64,000 nucleotides of DNA, taken from NCBI RefSeq assembly GCF_003573695.1, contig NC_039358.1, positions 97,712,117 through 97,776,116 on the forward strand, read 5' to 3'. The position numbers and the translations under genes are program-made. Below the pieces are notes generated by a model. That model was not told the origin of the DNA and made no database searches. It saw only the letters and a list, made by a program, of their open reading frames with translations. This document shows positions 11,831 through 23,871 of the stretch, in pieces (the stretch's first letter is position 1; every line of letters starts with the position of its first letter). Source of the DNA: Papaver somniferum (lineage: Eukaryota > Streptophyta > Magnoliopsida > Ranunculales > Papaveraceae).

Positions 11831-12464
11831 CATTTTTTTTTGCTACCAAAGGAAATTCATTAATGAAGATTAAAAAGTAAATTCAACACTGACTCAGACA
11901 TAAGAGGACTTATCCAACAAAACACGAACCTGCAACATTGCCTCGTAAAAGCACACGAGGACCTACAAACGACGACCACAACCTTTAAACATCGCATCAG
12001 AGCACACACGAGGACTTCCTAAAATGGTGACCAAAACTATCAACAAAATACCAAGGAGGAATAACAGAAAATAAAACCACCACCAGCAGGCACTAACAAA
12101 CTTAAACTTGTTCAACGATTTTCTCTAAACCCTCGGTTGCACCACCAGCAGGGACATGCTCTTCAAGAAGGGTCTGAGCAGGAGTCACGGTATTAGAAGT
12201 AGTAGCGGAAGCTCTTTGACGTTCGCGATGGACACCAGCCTTGTACGCGTCTTTTATCTTCTTTCCATATTCAACATGAAGATCATCAGTTCTCTTGGTC
12301 CAGTCAGCACGCTCAGCCTCTAGATCCGCCTCATGACGATCAAAGGGACAACAACATCTACTTTCCACATGCACCAATTCCGCACAATACTCATCGACAA
12401 CAAATACATTAATCTCACGCAAACGCCAATAATCTGCATGCTTCCTCATGCAGATTATGAACAC
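11831..12464 (-). other. Possible retroposed 3' end with poly(A) and coiled-coil ORF
   Basis: On the minus strand a 120-codon ORF (12464-12102) is followed by ~270 bp of apparent 3' UTR and an A10 run (T run at about 11832-11841 on plus). The protein is hydrophilic and, from about residue 45, rich in E, R, K and A with coiled-coil character; I recognise no domain. A 3' UTR ending in poly(A) suggests retroposition of a transcript or a LINE 3' end. No flanking duplication was established. It could also be chance. Confidence 0.3.
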
Positions 12465-12836
12465 GCCTAGTCTAGGCTGAAGAACTCGTACATCGTAATC
12501 TGAGATCTTAAAATCGTCTTCTAGGGTTCTTCTTAAAGCATATTTCTTACTCTTTCATTGCTATTTCAATATTTCTTAAAGCATACATAGGCAAACACCA
12601 ATAATCTGATCTATAATACTCACTTTCATTGCTATTTCAATATTTCTTAAAGTATACATAAGCATACATAATAGTCACCATCTATAATAGGCCTCCATCT
12701 ATAATACTCACTTTTATTACTATTTCAATATTTCCAACATGTACTCATCACTCTATTTCAAGTTTTTTTCACTCCACCCGCTTATTGGTTGTCAGTAAGA
12801 CATACTCACAGCGACAAATGAGAGTTGCACAGCAAC

Positions 12837-13010
12837 GCGACCATTGGCCAACAAGTGCATATAGTTGTAACCGTGCAACTATTTCAAAATAATGCATGCT
12901 CATTGAGAATGCGACCATTGGCCAACAGGTGCATAGAGTTATAACCGTCAAAAAAAATCAAAATAACGCCTGCTCATTAAGAACGCGACCATTGGCCAAC
13001 AGGTGCAATC
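12837..13010. repeat. Three 74-bp-spaced direct repeats upstream of F-box pseudogene
   Basis: The core GCGACCATTGGCCAACA recurs at 12837, 12911 and 12985, exactly 74 bp apart each time, followed by AGTGCAT or AGGTGCA. Part of the spacer (AATAATGCATGCTCATT, AATAACGCCTGCTCATT) is also repeated. The last copy ends about 25 bp before the TATA box. The core contains CCATTGG, an inverted CCAAT box (CCAAT on the minus strand), and TTGGCCAA, a palindrome. Confidence 0.85.
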
Positions 13011-13023
13011 TGCGGGAGATGTC

Positions 13024-13030
13024 TATATAA
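13024..13030 (+). promoter_or_regulatory. TATA box upstream of F-box pseudogene
   Basis: TATATAA lies 94 bp before the ATG at 13124 and just after the three CCATTGG repeats, a normal spacing for a plant core promoter. No other signal was resolved. Confidence 0.6.
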
Positions 13031-13123
13031 GCTTTGCTCGTATCTCCTTGTAGCAATCTGCAATAAGAAAATCCTTAATACTTGTTATTTTTTGCTGATA
13101 ATAATATTTCATCAATAATTGTA

Positions 13124-14295
13124 ATGGAGATGTTGTCGGAATTGACTACCGAGATATTACAGCGCCTCGAAACTACAGAAAGCGTTTTAGCAAGCAAAAG
13201 GGTTTGCAAAGAGTGGAATAATGTCCTTGCGGACAAAATAATTGGACTCCTTTTTGGTGTCACACACGGAATGGGGAAAGACAAAGTTACTCGACTCTTC
13301 TATAGAGAACATATTAACGAGGAAGATTTCAACCTGATGGTAACAACCAACAATAATCACGTCCCGGATGAAGGAATCTATGAATGCACTAATTCACACC
13401 CAATAGTTGGATCCTGCAATGGTATGGTATGTTTTTACATTTCACACCACGACATATAAGATCTTGTGTTACATTATGAATCCGACAACGCGGGAGCACA
13501 TCCATCTTCCACAAATAAGCATCCCAATTGCACGAGATCCAATACTTTCATGGTATTTGTGGTACAACGTAATTGGAGGTTTCAGCTACTGCCAACGTAC
13601 CAATTCGTACAAGATAGTTCGCATTGACAGGGATGGTATAGTTCAAATATACACTCTAGGAGACGAGAGTGGATGGAGGAACATAGGGGAGACTCCTTAT
13701 ACTTTTCGGGGTTCAGGTGTCTATGCACATGGTTGTATTTTCTAGAAGGATTGTCTTAAGCACAATATAGTATCTTTCAATTTAGACACTGAGACGTTCC
13801 ATGAACCTTCGCCACCCTCGCATCATATATCTGGGTGTCAATTTTGGATAGATTCGTACCCTTCACTTGGGATGGTCATGTGCGGAGATCGCCTTTTATT
13901 TTACTACATCCACGAGGCGGTTGATAAGCCACAAATATTTCTGGGCACACATATCCGAAGAAAATATTCATACATGGGTACCTGGCGGGGAATGGAATTG
14001 GGATCACAAGATGAGCATTATATTGGAAAAGGATGGGGATGATTGGCCGACTTATAACCCGATAGCCTTTGGAAATAACAACGACCTCCTATTATGGCAT
14101 AATAGGTGTTTATTGTGTTGTCATATACTAACCAGAACTTGGACGGAAATTTGGGGGACAATACCGTGGAAAACATGGGTTCGGATTATTCCTCACATGA
14201 AGAGCGCCGTCTTGTTGAAGAATTTTGTTGGACAGTCTGAAAAATGTACTCTTGATGTCCAAGCCACTAACACATTCCCTGGGTTATCTATGTAG
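13124..14295 (+). pseudogene. F-box protein (F-box-associated domain type), decayed
   Basis: Encodes the substrate-recognition subunit of SCF ubiquitin ligases in plants. The N-terminus (from ATG 13124, chosen because the F-box starts within five residues) reads LTTEILQRLETTESVLASKR then VCKEWNNVL, a clear F-box that would bind SKP1/ASK. Downstream are an IVGSCNGMVCF motif and a MNPTTREHIHLP motif, hallmarks of plant F-box-associated interaction domains, then a C-terminal region with LWHNR and WTEIWG. Lesions: a frameshift near 13457, a TAG at 13743-13745 where F-box relatives have Trp, and another frameshift around 13935-13970. Repaired length would be ~390 residues, typical. Single exon. 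The intact F-box next to a TATA box would still allow a truncated ~110-residue product. It is the only host-type gene recognisable in the window. Confidence 0.85.
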
Positions 14296-14602
14296 TTTTT
14301 TTTCTTTCCGTTGTTTTGTTTTCATAAGTTTTGTTTTTAGTTTTATATATTGTGTAAATCGGCACTTCGTTAGTCGCACATTCGATGTATAACTATATTA
14401 TATTTTCCAAATCATGTAAGCATTTGTGATTTGTGTCGTGTTTCCTTAAACTATTAATTAACAAAGAAACATATTTCGTGTTATGTCAACATATAGCTAG
14501 ACTCCGATTGAAGCGACGTGTTGGCATCATCACACCAGAAATTTCCATGTACAAACCTTTTACGGATGTCACCCTAATTCAAGAAGAAACGGGCAACTTG
14601 AA
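14296..14602. other. 3' flank of F-box pseudogene
   Basis: T-rich and AT-rich sequence directly after the F-box stop, a plausible 3' UTR region. No separate feature was seen. Confidence 0.4.
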
Positions 14603-14850
14603 TCAATAGCAAAAAAACTTTGTAGCAGGCTTCTCAACCAAATAGTATCTGTTCAAGCCCATAACGTAACAGGATTTTTCAAGGAAATTCATAATTGAAC
14701 AAGATTCCCCATAACATGGAACGCCTTTTATTTCACGGATGATGATTGGTGAGGCATGTACTTTGTTGTTCGAAATCTTCTGTACCACTAACCCCCCTTC
14801 TTCAACCCACTCCTGCATTTCGAGGACCCATACACAATAACATCTTTATA
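14603..14850 (-). pseudogene. Possible F-box-associated C-terminal fragment
   Basis: An open minus-strand frame (ATG at 14818, open upstream to about 14850) reads VWVLEMQEWVEEGG and later YYLVEKP. The WVL...W pattern resembles the C-terminal blade of plant F-box-associated domains, which would fit an opposite-strand paralogue of the neighbouring pseudogene. No F-box was found upstream on this strand. The resemblance is short and may be coincidental. Confidence 0.25.
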
Positions 14851-15006
14851 TTATGTCAATCTCCTTTACCGTATTTACATAGGTTATACCTCTCAATTAA
14901 GAACATGAGTGGCTAACGCAAAGAATTCCAATCTCTTGATGCTTGCTCGATCTATTTACAAGATAACTAGTGTTGTTCTTCTTCTACTTCCAAACAGACT
15001 TTTTGA

Positions 15007-15465
15007 TCAATGACAATAGACATCTCTTGTTCTTATAGAGGTTAGGGGTACATGAATTCTTTTACAGGTTGATATAGGAGGGGGTTCTATCAAGCTTTGG
15101 AACAAGGCTTTCCCTTGTTGACACTTATGGACGTTGGTTGTATGAAGAAGCTGAGGATTTTGAGGAATAGGATAGCGAGGATGGAGAAGAAGTTTTGTGA
15201 GAATGATAATTAGGACGGGATAGTTTATGATGGTGATTCGGATGACCCCCTCGGAACAATGAACACAAGCATATCCTTCAGAACCCCCAGCGATCTCTAT
15301 AAGAACTCTCTGCGCAAACTTATCATCGGTCATACGATCGATAATAACCGGTACGAGCGATAATTCATAGCGGTAGTATAAGCAAAAAGTCATACGGGAG
15401 GAGAAATTGATTTCCGATGATCCAATCGTATTGCCCGTATGACTTATCGTTGATATTCCCTCCAT
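15007..15465 (-). CDS. Unrecognised 152-residue ORF
   Basis: An uninterrupted minus-strand ORF in an AT-rich region. It has two cysteines in a CVHC motif and a hydrophobic stretch (INYPVLIIILTKLLLHP). I recognise no family. It may be the 5' part of the decayed reading frame at 14603-14850, or chance. Confidence 0.25.
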   Translation of the reverse strand: MEGISTISHTGNTIGSSEINFSSRMTFCLYYRYELSLVPVIIDRMTDDKFAQRVLIEIAGGSEGYACVHCSEGVIRITIINYPVLIIILTKLLLHPRYPIPQNPQLLHTTNVHKCQQGKALFQSLIEPPPISTCKRIHVPLTSIRTRDVYCH

Positions 15466-16918
15466 GAGTCAATGACTAACGGTTGATATTCTCGTTGTTG
15501 TCCTGTACACCAAAAGGACTTACGGTCATTACGAAGTTTCTTTTAACCCCTAACGGTACAGAGTTCCTTAGTTCGGAAATATGAAATGGCACGTCCATAC
15601 GGCAGTAATATTAAAAAATCACGTCCCCGTTTGAACCATTTCAACTAAAAAAAAAGTATATTATACAATAAAGTATACATACTATATAAATAAAAATTAA
15701 TCATTTCTAAACTCAATTAATCTCTTATTAGTGCCTATGAAACATCGGAACACCTAAAGAAGAATCTTCAGGAACATCATTTGCAAGATAGAGTGGATAA
15801 CGTTCTTGTTCAACTTATAAAAATCTTAATTTTGTTTTCCCGAAATTCGACTTCGAAATCGATATCTTAATTGCTCTAAACCGAATTAAAGTAATCTGAG
15901 AAGATGGAGCTTATCTTCATAATCATGCTGACTTATCTTTAGATTCAATTGTTGATGATTATGTTCATCGGTTTTCATCTTTGATTTTTAATAGGTCTTC
16001 AAGAACAAGTGTCGTTGATGTTGGTTTTTAGGTATTTCGAGTTGTTTTGAAATAAGGTGCTCATAGTATATAAACGAAGATTATCATTTTAACAAGAAAA
16101 ACAAGTTGTGTACAATAAAGTGCACATACTATATTAAATAAAGATTATAATTTCTTCTCTCAATTTATCGTTATGAATAAAAATACGATGTACAATAAGG
16201 TGAACCTGAAAAATACATAAAAGGAAAAAACAAATTAGTTTTCAATCATGTATACGGACACACAAAAACATAAAAAAATAAGATATACAAAATCAACTAA
16301 AAACATTTTGCTAACTTTGTTTAAACTTAAAACAAAAAATACACAAAAAATAAATAAATCAAAGACGTATCAAAAACTAAAACCTAACAGTAAAATCAAG
16401 TCGAAAATAATCCAAAAAATAGTTGAATCATAAAATATAAAATAACAAAACAACCAAAAACCGGTCAAAGATAAAACTAAAGACAGTAATCAAAATACCA
16501 AGACATCGAACAAGCATCAAAGATGAATCAAACATCATACATAAATGAAAAAAAGATCAATTAGAAAACAAAGTTCATAAAGGAGAATAAAATAAGAAAT
16601 CAATGAACAAGGTAGTTATGAAATATCAAACACTAAGTTATCTTAGAGATAAAAACCGCAATGAACTTTCGAATTGGTGGAGATTATTACTCGATCGAAG
16701 AAAATGAAGAAATTATTGGAACCTCTGAAACCCAATTTGTCGCTCTTTCTCTAAAACCTCTCAAAAATATAGACTCCCTCTTTTTCTTTTATTATATACG
16801 AATGGGTAATTAAGGCAATATATAAAAACCCAAGTTTTCCGGATATTAAAAAATTTGGACTAACATGTATAAAAAAGGACTAAACGTCCACATTTTAAGG
16901 AAAAAGGACCGTCTAGTA
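15466..16918. other. AT-rich intergenic DNA left of element B
   Basis: No gene recognised. A TACAATAAAG-initiated segment of ~55 bp occurs at 15664 and 16111, with a shorter third start at 16191. The Lys/Thr-rich frame at 16248-16433 is low-complexity. The stretch ends at CCGGG (16919-16923), the left target site of element B. Confidence 0.5.
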
Positions 16919-16923
16919 CCGGG

Positions 16924-18628
16924 TGAAAAGCGGGGGTCTAACAACATCACCCAATATTTCTCTTAGCAATCTGTATGGACTAACTCTGAAATACTTTGCT
17001 AGAGAATCAACTAGACAATCAGACTCAATCTAGATAAAAGTATCTCAAGGAGTTAATATCTCTCTCTTGTTTTTGATATTACTCAAGCTAATAGAAATCA
17101 GCTAGTCCTAATCAAACACAAGGAATACTTGGACGGTACCAAAGACCAATGTCAAACGATCAATCAATATCAATCAACAACCAAAGGTCGGATTTCCGAT
17201 TGATGATCACAAACGCACAACCTGTATTATTTCAATTATAAAGATAAACAATAAAATGCGGAAATTGAAATAACACAGACACCAGAAATTTTGTTAACGA
17301 GGAAACCTCAAATGCAGAAAAACCCCGGGACCTAGTCCAGATTGAATACACACTGTATTAAGCCGCTACAGACACTAGCCCACTCCAAGCTAACTTCGGA
17401 CTGGACTATACTTGAACCCCAATCAGTCTCCCACTAATTCAAGGTACAATTGTACTCCCTACGCCTCTGATCCCAGCAGGACACTGCGCATTTGATTCCC
17501 TTAGCTAATCTCACCCACAACTAAGAGTTGCTGCAACCCAAAATCGCATACTTGATAATAAACAAATCTATCTCACACAGAAAAGTCTATCAAAGGATAA
17601 ATCTGTCTCCCACAAAAGAACCCTAGGTTTGTGTTCGGTCTTATGATATGAAATCAAGGTGAACAGGAACCAATTGATAAGCCGGTCTTATATTCCCGAA
17701 GAACAACCTAGATTAATCAATCACCTCTCAACAGTCTTACTTGTATAAACAAGAGGACGTCGAGGAATCACAAATAGTGAGACGAAGATGTTTGTGACTT
17801 CTTTATCTTGCCTATCAGAGAACTCTCACGATCTCAAACCAATCAATAAGATTGTACTCGTACGATAGAAGATGCAAGATCAGATCACACAACTACGATA
17901 AAAGTAGTATCGGTCTGGCTTTATAATCCCAGTGAAGTCTTTAAGTCATTAACCTGGTTTTAGAGAAGAAAACCAAAGGTTAGAGGAGAATCAACTCTAG
18001 CGAGCGCACTAGTATCACACAGACGTGTGGGGATTAGATTTTCCCAATGCTAGATGTCTTCTTTATATAGTCTTCAAATCAGGGTTTTTTCTTAGGTACA
18101 AAGCAATCAATATTCACCGTTAGATGAAAACCTGATTTAGATTCAAGCTAATATTTCTCAACCGTTAGATCGAAAACTTATCTTCTCACACACACTTGAG
18201 ATATACGTTTACTGGGTTTGTGAACACCGTGCCCAAACGTGTACGTGTATGTTGGTTCAACATAGTAACCTAAAAAGGTTAACCATATGAGCATTTCATA
18301 TTAACCTTGTTCTTTTTCACCATAACTAGTTCAATTGACTCAAATGAACTAGTTAGAGAGTTGTTCAATTGCTATGAGATCTTATGTAACTACACAAACC
18401 ACAATTGAAACAAAGATGATTCGATTCGATTCGATTGAATCGGCTCATGAACTTTATAGCCACGGTTTGTATACTGCATTCCTTAGTAATTTAAGTTTCA
18501 TGTTCAGAGTGCATCTTTAGATCATAACCCACTCAGGTTTGCAAGCAAGTTCGCGGACTTAAGGCAACCAACAGAGTTTTCTCAGCAGAAAATCTCGGCA
18601 AAGAGACTTCCGCCAGTTCGCGGACTAG
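16924..18628 (-). repeat. 3' LTR of element B, distal part
   Basis: Matches 33794 to about 35500 of the 5' LTR. It starts TGAAAAGCGGGGGTC on plus (one A shorter than the other copy). It is interrupted at GGACTAG by the Athila element. It carries the conserved 31-bp palindrome at 18324-18354 and a TATA-like CTTTATATAG (18061-18070, read on minus). Confidence 0.9.
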
Positions 18629-20094
18629 TGATAGACACATTTTTGTGTCTGAATTTTCCTATGTGTCTCTATTATTAGTGATTGATTTTGTACTTATTAT
18701 GGTGTTTTTATGTTTGTGTAGGTGTTTTTGGAGAAATACACTTGTGTGGAAAAAGTTGCTTAAAAAAGTGTTATTTGGACCCGGGAGGACAACTGCTAAA
18801 TGGACCCCAATTTTAGTTAAGGGGCACTCAATTACTAAGGGGCACCACCGTTACTATCAGCACCCCAGAATCTGCTAGGGGCACCCACTTCTTCTCAGTT
18901 TAAAGAAAGCAATATGGCGGGAAAGTAGTATCCTCACCTGCGTACTTCCCTGAATGATTTTTGAACGAGATTTTTTGCGAGTTTTTGACTGGATATGATT
19001 TGGTATTACCCTGTTACATCAAAACAGGGTAGGTAGTCGGTTTTAAATTGGAAAGAAAGAAGTTTACCACGTATCTTCTATAAAACATGACATCGAGACA
19101 TCCACAGGATTTTATGAGCTGGCGTGTGCAGTTAGGGTGTTTGACTCTCTCTAAACATGTTTACATGTTCTTAGCTGCCAGAGGACGCGTGATGGAGATA
19201 AAATGGGAAACTATAGGAGCTGCAAATTCGTGAAGATATTCCTCGGATATTGTTTTTAATGGCGAGAAGATTTGGGAATTAAGAGGAAGATATTTGGTTC
19301 TGGCGTATATAAATGAGGAGTTGAGAAGTCAGCAGGGGGACAGAATAGAGGTGAGAATCGGGAGTTGCAGAGCTGGTCTCTGCTGCTGCCATTAAAGAAG
19401 AAGAACACGGAAAAACAGTCAAGAACAGTCGCAGAAACCGTTGCCTATAGTTTCAAATTCAATATCTTTGTAACAGTTTATCTAACAATTATTTCGAAAT
19501 CGCAACAGTCTGTTAGTGTTTCTCTGTAACAGTCCGTTTTGTAACAGTTATTTCTGTTACAAACTCACTGCTTATACCTTTTCTCCTTGTAAACACCTTT
19601 TTGAGCAATGGAAAATTCCTTTGAGTTTGTTTTCACCATGTGGAGCTAGACCCCAACACTGGAACGACGGAGGAAGCTGTATTTCATCCTTGGGGTAATT
19701 TAATTAATTCCTTATTTACTTTTTGCACCGATTTTAAATGATTTATGATTTTTATTAATCAGTTGTTATCTTTTTAGATAGTGTATGCTTAGTCTTAGGT
19801 ACTTTAGATACACTATGCTTGTAATTTACAATTGATGTTTTACGAAATCTATTTTTGCAAAGAATAGAGTTGATATTTCTTTTGTTTTGAGCTGTAATTG
19901 CCTAGGATAAATTTATGGATCCCATGAACATGAAAAACAGTGGAATCCCGAGTCCCAGTCTCTCTTCATCCTGTGACATTATTTTGTATATATATTTTCT
20001 TATTTTTAGTATTTTCTTTTATTAAAGCCTAGAATCGATCTCAACAAAGTCCGAGTGAACGACAACCTATTTACCACTATATAAAATCACATCA
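18629..20094 (+). repeat. 5' LTR of Athila element
   Basis: 1466 bp, near identical to 27759-29226 apart from scattered substitutions and small indels. TATATAAA at 19306-19313 is the likely TATA box. It is followed after six bases by the primer-binding site. Confidence 0.95.
19306..19313 (+). promoter_or_regulatory. TATA box in Athila 5' LTR
   Basis: TATATAAA in a conserved context (CTGGCG before, TGAGGAG after), also present in the 3' LTR at 28437-28444. It is the probable Pol II core promoter of the element. Confidence 0.6.
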
Positions 20095-20099
20095 ATTTT

Positions 20100-20116
20100 T
20101 GGCGCCGCCGACGCGG
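20100..20116 (+). other. Primer-binding site of Athila element
   Basis: TGGCGCCGCCGACGCGG lies six bases after the LTR end. The TGGCGCCG core is the type used by Athila elements (tRNA-Asp in classical members). The tRNA assignment is inferred from the family. Confidence 0.75.
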
Positions 20117-21213
20117 ACTTGTCCTTAGGCTAGAGTTTTTAGATTTTTTTTTTAGGATTTTATTTGTTTTTATTTTATTTGTTATTCTTTACGTTTTTGG
20201 GTTTTTGTCTTTTCCTTTCAGAATTTGGAATTTGGAGCGAAAGAAAATTTTTCCAAAGCTTTTGGTGAACACTTAAAGATTTGGAGTAAAAGGCACAGCG
20301 AAAGAAGCGAAAGAAGAAGATTTTTTTATTATTTTATAAAAAAGAGAAAAAAAAAAGAGACATTTTTATTTATTTTTTAGACTTTCCTTTTCTTTTGCAC
20401 TTTATTTTTGGACTTTGGACTTTAAACTTTGGGACATTATTTTTAAACCCTACGGAAGGGTAGTTTAAATATAAACTGTGTGCAGAGAAGGACGGTGATT
20501 ACGATATCACCTCGGCCCCTCGGGTTCGTACATGACATAGGAGTCGTGGCCCGAGTCGACTATAACGGTTCATTCCCCGTCTGGAACGGGAGGTAAGTTT
20601 GTTGAAACACTCGTGAATCCCCTGTCAGCGAGTTACTGTCTTCCTTCGTGTTAATATATGTCGAGGAACTGAAAACGTCTGCTTTAATTTCCTAGTAAAG
20701 GGCAAGGACTGGCCATACAAGATAAGGGTTCGGATTTCATCACCGTTCTCTTCTTGCTCGCCTTAGGAAAACGATACCAAACGCGAACCTAAGCTTAAAA
20801 TATTGACTAGAACGAGACCTATAGGGTAACGAGCTTAATAGGAAAGTCGTTCGAAAAATATTGGTTACTCTTTTAAGCATACTTCGAAGTTCATAATGGT
20901 TTTTGTGAGTTGAATGCGTGACTGCGCCGCCTTGTAATGCAGTGAGGCCTTGGGTATCAAAGCTCCACGCAGCTTCCCTCGCCTCTATTCAACTTACTTT
21001 GACTCGGATTGATTCCAGAGGGGTTTTCTTAAATTGTAACGAATTCTCTTTCGAAGGATTAAAAGCTGGTCTATAAACAATCTAAGTGGAGCCATCATGC
21101 TTTTTGTTTGCTAGAAATCAGTAGGTTTGTTGTGGTGAAGTCAGCCTTGTTTGTGTTTGCATAGAACTTCCCTTCCTTTTAGGACTTTTCTTTTTCTTTT
21201 GTTTTTCTAGTGT
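20117..21213 (+). other. Athila 5' leader, noncoding
   Basis: About 1.1 kb between primer-binding site and gag, a normal length for the lineage. It has a purine/pyrimidine-biased stretch (20220-20420, T-rich and GAAAGAAG-rich). No ORF of note. Confidence 0.7.
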
Positions 21214-23177
21214 ATGCCCGAGGTTATTAGAGAGCGGGCTTGGAAAAGAAACATTCTAGGTCGTTTGATTAGTGATAAACCTAGTAGTTCTTCTTGTGAA
21301 GGCGGGGAGCTCGAAGACTCTTCTTTTGAGAGCCCCGTTTTGGAAACTTCAGTTTTGAAAATCTGTCTCTTCGTGAGGATGGTACCCCTAGTACTTCAGC
21401 TGTGCCAGCGATGGCAACTTTGAAAGATTATATGTTCCCAACTAGGACCAACCGAGCCTCGTGCATTAAATTGCCATCCACTACGGCTAATTTCGAGATA
21501 AAACCTAGTATTCTTCAGATGATCCCTATATTCTTAGGGAAAGATGATGAGAACCCTTATTTTCATATTAGGGACTTTGAGGAAATTTGTGGGACAATTA
21601 GAATAAAAGACCTTACTGATGAAGTTTTCAAACTTAAGATGTTTCCCTTTTCCTTGAGAGATAACAAGACCTGGCTGAACAACCTACCACCTGAGTCCAC
21701 TGAAACATGGCAGGAACTTGTTGCTGCTTTCTATATGAAATTCTACCCTAAGCATAAAACTGCAGCTGTTAGGCAGAAAATTAGTGCTAGTGTGCAATAA
21801 GAGGGAAAGTCTCTTTATAGGTTTTTAGAGAGATTCAATGATCTCCTATACCAGTGTCCTCACCATGGATTTGATAAGATGAAACTTGTAGAGAATATTT
21901 ATAATGGTTTAGACTATTCGACCAAAGCCATGGTCGAGTCTATGTGCGCTGGTGAGTTCACCAGTAAAAATGTTGATGATGCTTTTACCTTCTTAGGAGC
22001 TATTGCTGAAAAATCCCAACAGTGGGAGTCTTGTGTTGAACCCCCTAAAAGACTCTTGGTCAATAAAAGTAGCACCAACGTAGTAGATACAAGCATCAGG
22101 TCAGATGCTAAGTTTGCTGCTTTGTCTAGAAGGTTAGAAGCTTTGGAATTAAATCAGCCTAAACATAGGTCTCTTGTTGAACCCAATAAAGCCTCTCAAG
22201 TCTCTAGTTGTGGAATAGAGCCTGATAACTCATATTGGGAAGGTCAGGTTAGTGAAGAGCAAGCCCATGCTGTCTATAACAATGCTAGGTTTGAGAACCG
22301 TCAGAAGTTTGACCCATACTTAGAGACCTACAATCCTGGTTAGAGAAATCATCCTAATTTTTCTTGGTCTAAGGGCTAGAATCAAGGCCAGTCTAGTAAT
22401 TCTCAGCCTCCCCCAGGTTTTGGTTATGCTAAGAACTCTTCAAGTCAAGCCCAGTTCCAGAACCCTTCTGAGAATAGAATGACTAGCTTAGAGGAATCTC
22501 TTAGTATATTAAAAAAGAGCCAGGATATGCTATCACAAAGCCAGAAAATGTTAATAAAGAGCCAGGTTAATTTTCAAGAGGAAACCAAGAAGAATTTTAA
22601 GAATAATTCCCAGTCTCTTGCTAAATTAGAACTTCAAGTTGGCCAAATAGCTAAGTTTCTCACTGAGAGAGAAGATGGAAGGTTCCCTAGTCATAATGAT
22701 CCTAATCCAAAAGGAGAGAAATCGTACAATCATGTGAATTCTGTTACAACCCTCAGGAGCGGGAAGAAAGTTGACAATAAGGTCACCATGCCTGAAAGTG
22801 AACATGTTGTAGTTCACCCTTCTGAGCCAGAAAATGAAGAGACTGATAGAGTCTATAAAGAGACCAATGAGGGTCCTGTTGAGCCCGGCTTTGTTCCCAG
22901 AGCCCCGTTCCCCCAGCTGCTAGTTCCAACTAAGAGGGAGTCCAACTTTAATGATATATTGGAGGTTTTTAAGGAGGTAACTATCAACTTACCATTGTTG
23001 GATGCGATTAAGCATATTCCCACTTATGCCAAGTTTCTTAAGGACTTGTGTACACGAAAGCGTAAGCTTAGTGTCCAAAAAAAAGCCTTCTTAGCTAGTC
23101 ACGTGAGTTCCATTATTCAAAATACCACTACTCCTAAGTATAAGACCCAGGGTCCCCTACTATTTCTTGCACAATAG
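21214..23177 (+). pseudogene. gag: Athila gag (broken)
   Basis: The capsid polyprotein. The ATG at 21214 starts an N-terminal arm. After a one-base loss near 21355-21370 the frame continues into the retrotransposon gag core, recognisable by MFPFSLRDNKTWLNNLPPES, FYMKFYPKHKTA and YQCPHHGF (about 21480-22020). Further lesions are a TAA at 21798, and TAGs at 22341 and 22377 where a Trp (NPGWRNH context) and a Gln would be expected. The C-terminal third is a Gln/Ser-rich coiled coil (22479-22680) followed by an acidic linker and a PRAPFPQL motif typical of the Athila gag-protease junction. No CCHC knuckle is visible. Confidence 0.88.
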
Positions 23178-23871
23178 GTAAATACCGTGTTGAGAAAGCT
23201 TTGCTTGACTTAGGAGCCAGTGTGAATTTAATTCCATACCATATGTACCTTAAGCTAGGACTTGGTGAGATGAAACCTACCAGATGACACTTCAGTTAGC
23301 TGGTAAGTCAGTTAAAATTCCTCGTGGTGTGATCGAGGATGTTCTTATAGAGGTCGACAAGTTTATTTATCCAGTGGATTTTGTTATCCTAGATACCCAA
23401 CCTGTCCCTGACCCAGAGAACCAGATACCAGTGATTTTAGGTCGCCCATTTTTAGCAACATCCAATGCGATCATTAATTGTCGAACTGGTATTATGAATT
23501 TGTCTTTTGGTAATATGACTATTGAGCTGAACGTCTTTCATATTAGTAAGCTACCCTCTGAACTGGATGATTCGATCATAGAAGAAGTGAACATGATAGG
23601 AACATTAGTCGAGGAATCATTACCAAACACGTTGATAGAAGATCCACTAGAGAAATGCCTAGCTCACTCTGGGATTGATTTTGATGATGATAATGTGATT
23701 AATGAGGTGAATGCTTTGTTAGATTCAACCCCTTTGATAGACACTAGTAATGGATGGAAACCTAAGTTCGAACCTCTACCCGTTTCTGAGTCTACCCTAG
23801 TTCCTTCGTTGGAAAAGCCTCCTAAATTGGACCTTAAACCATTACCAGATACCTTGAAGTATGTTTTTTAG
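23166..23871 (+). pseudogene. Athila aspartic protease (broken)
   Basis: A retropepsin that would cleave the Gag-Pol polyprotein. The active-site motif LLDLGASVNLIP (23201 onward; DLGAS rather than DTGAS is usual in Athila) is followed by IPVILGRPFLATSNAIINC (about 23425-23485), the conserved ILGRPFL box. Frameshifts occur just before 23177, at about 23283 (one-base loss in the ACCAGATG context) and at about 23866, where a run of T has lost a base ahead of the reverse transcriptase frame. Confidence 0.85.

Noticed and set aside
16248..16433. Lys/Thr-rich 61-residue ORF
   Set aside because: Low-complexity AT-rich sequence with no domain or codon signature; expected by chance.
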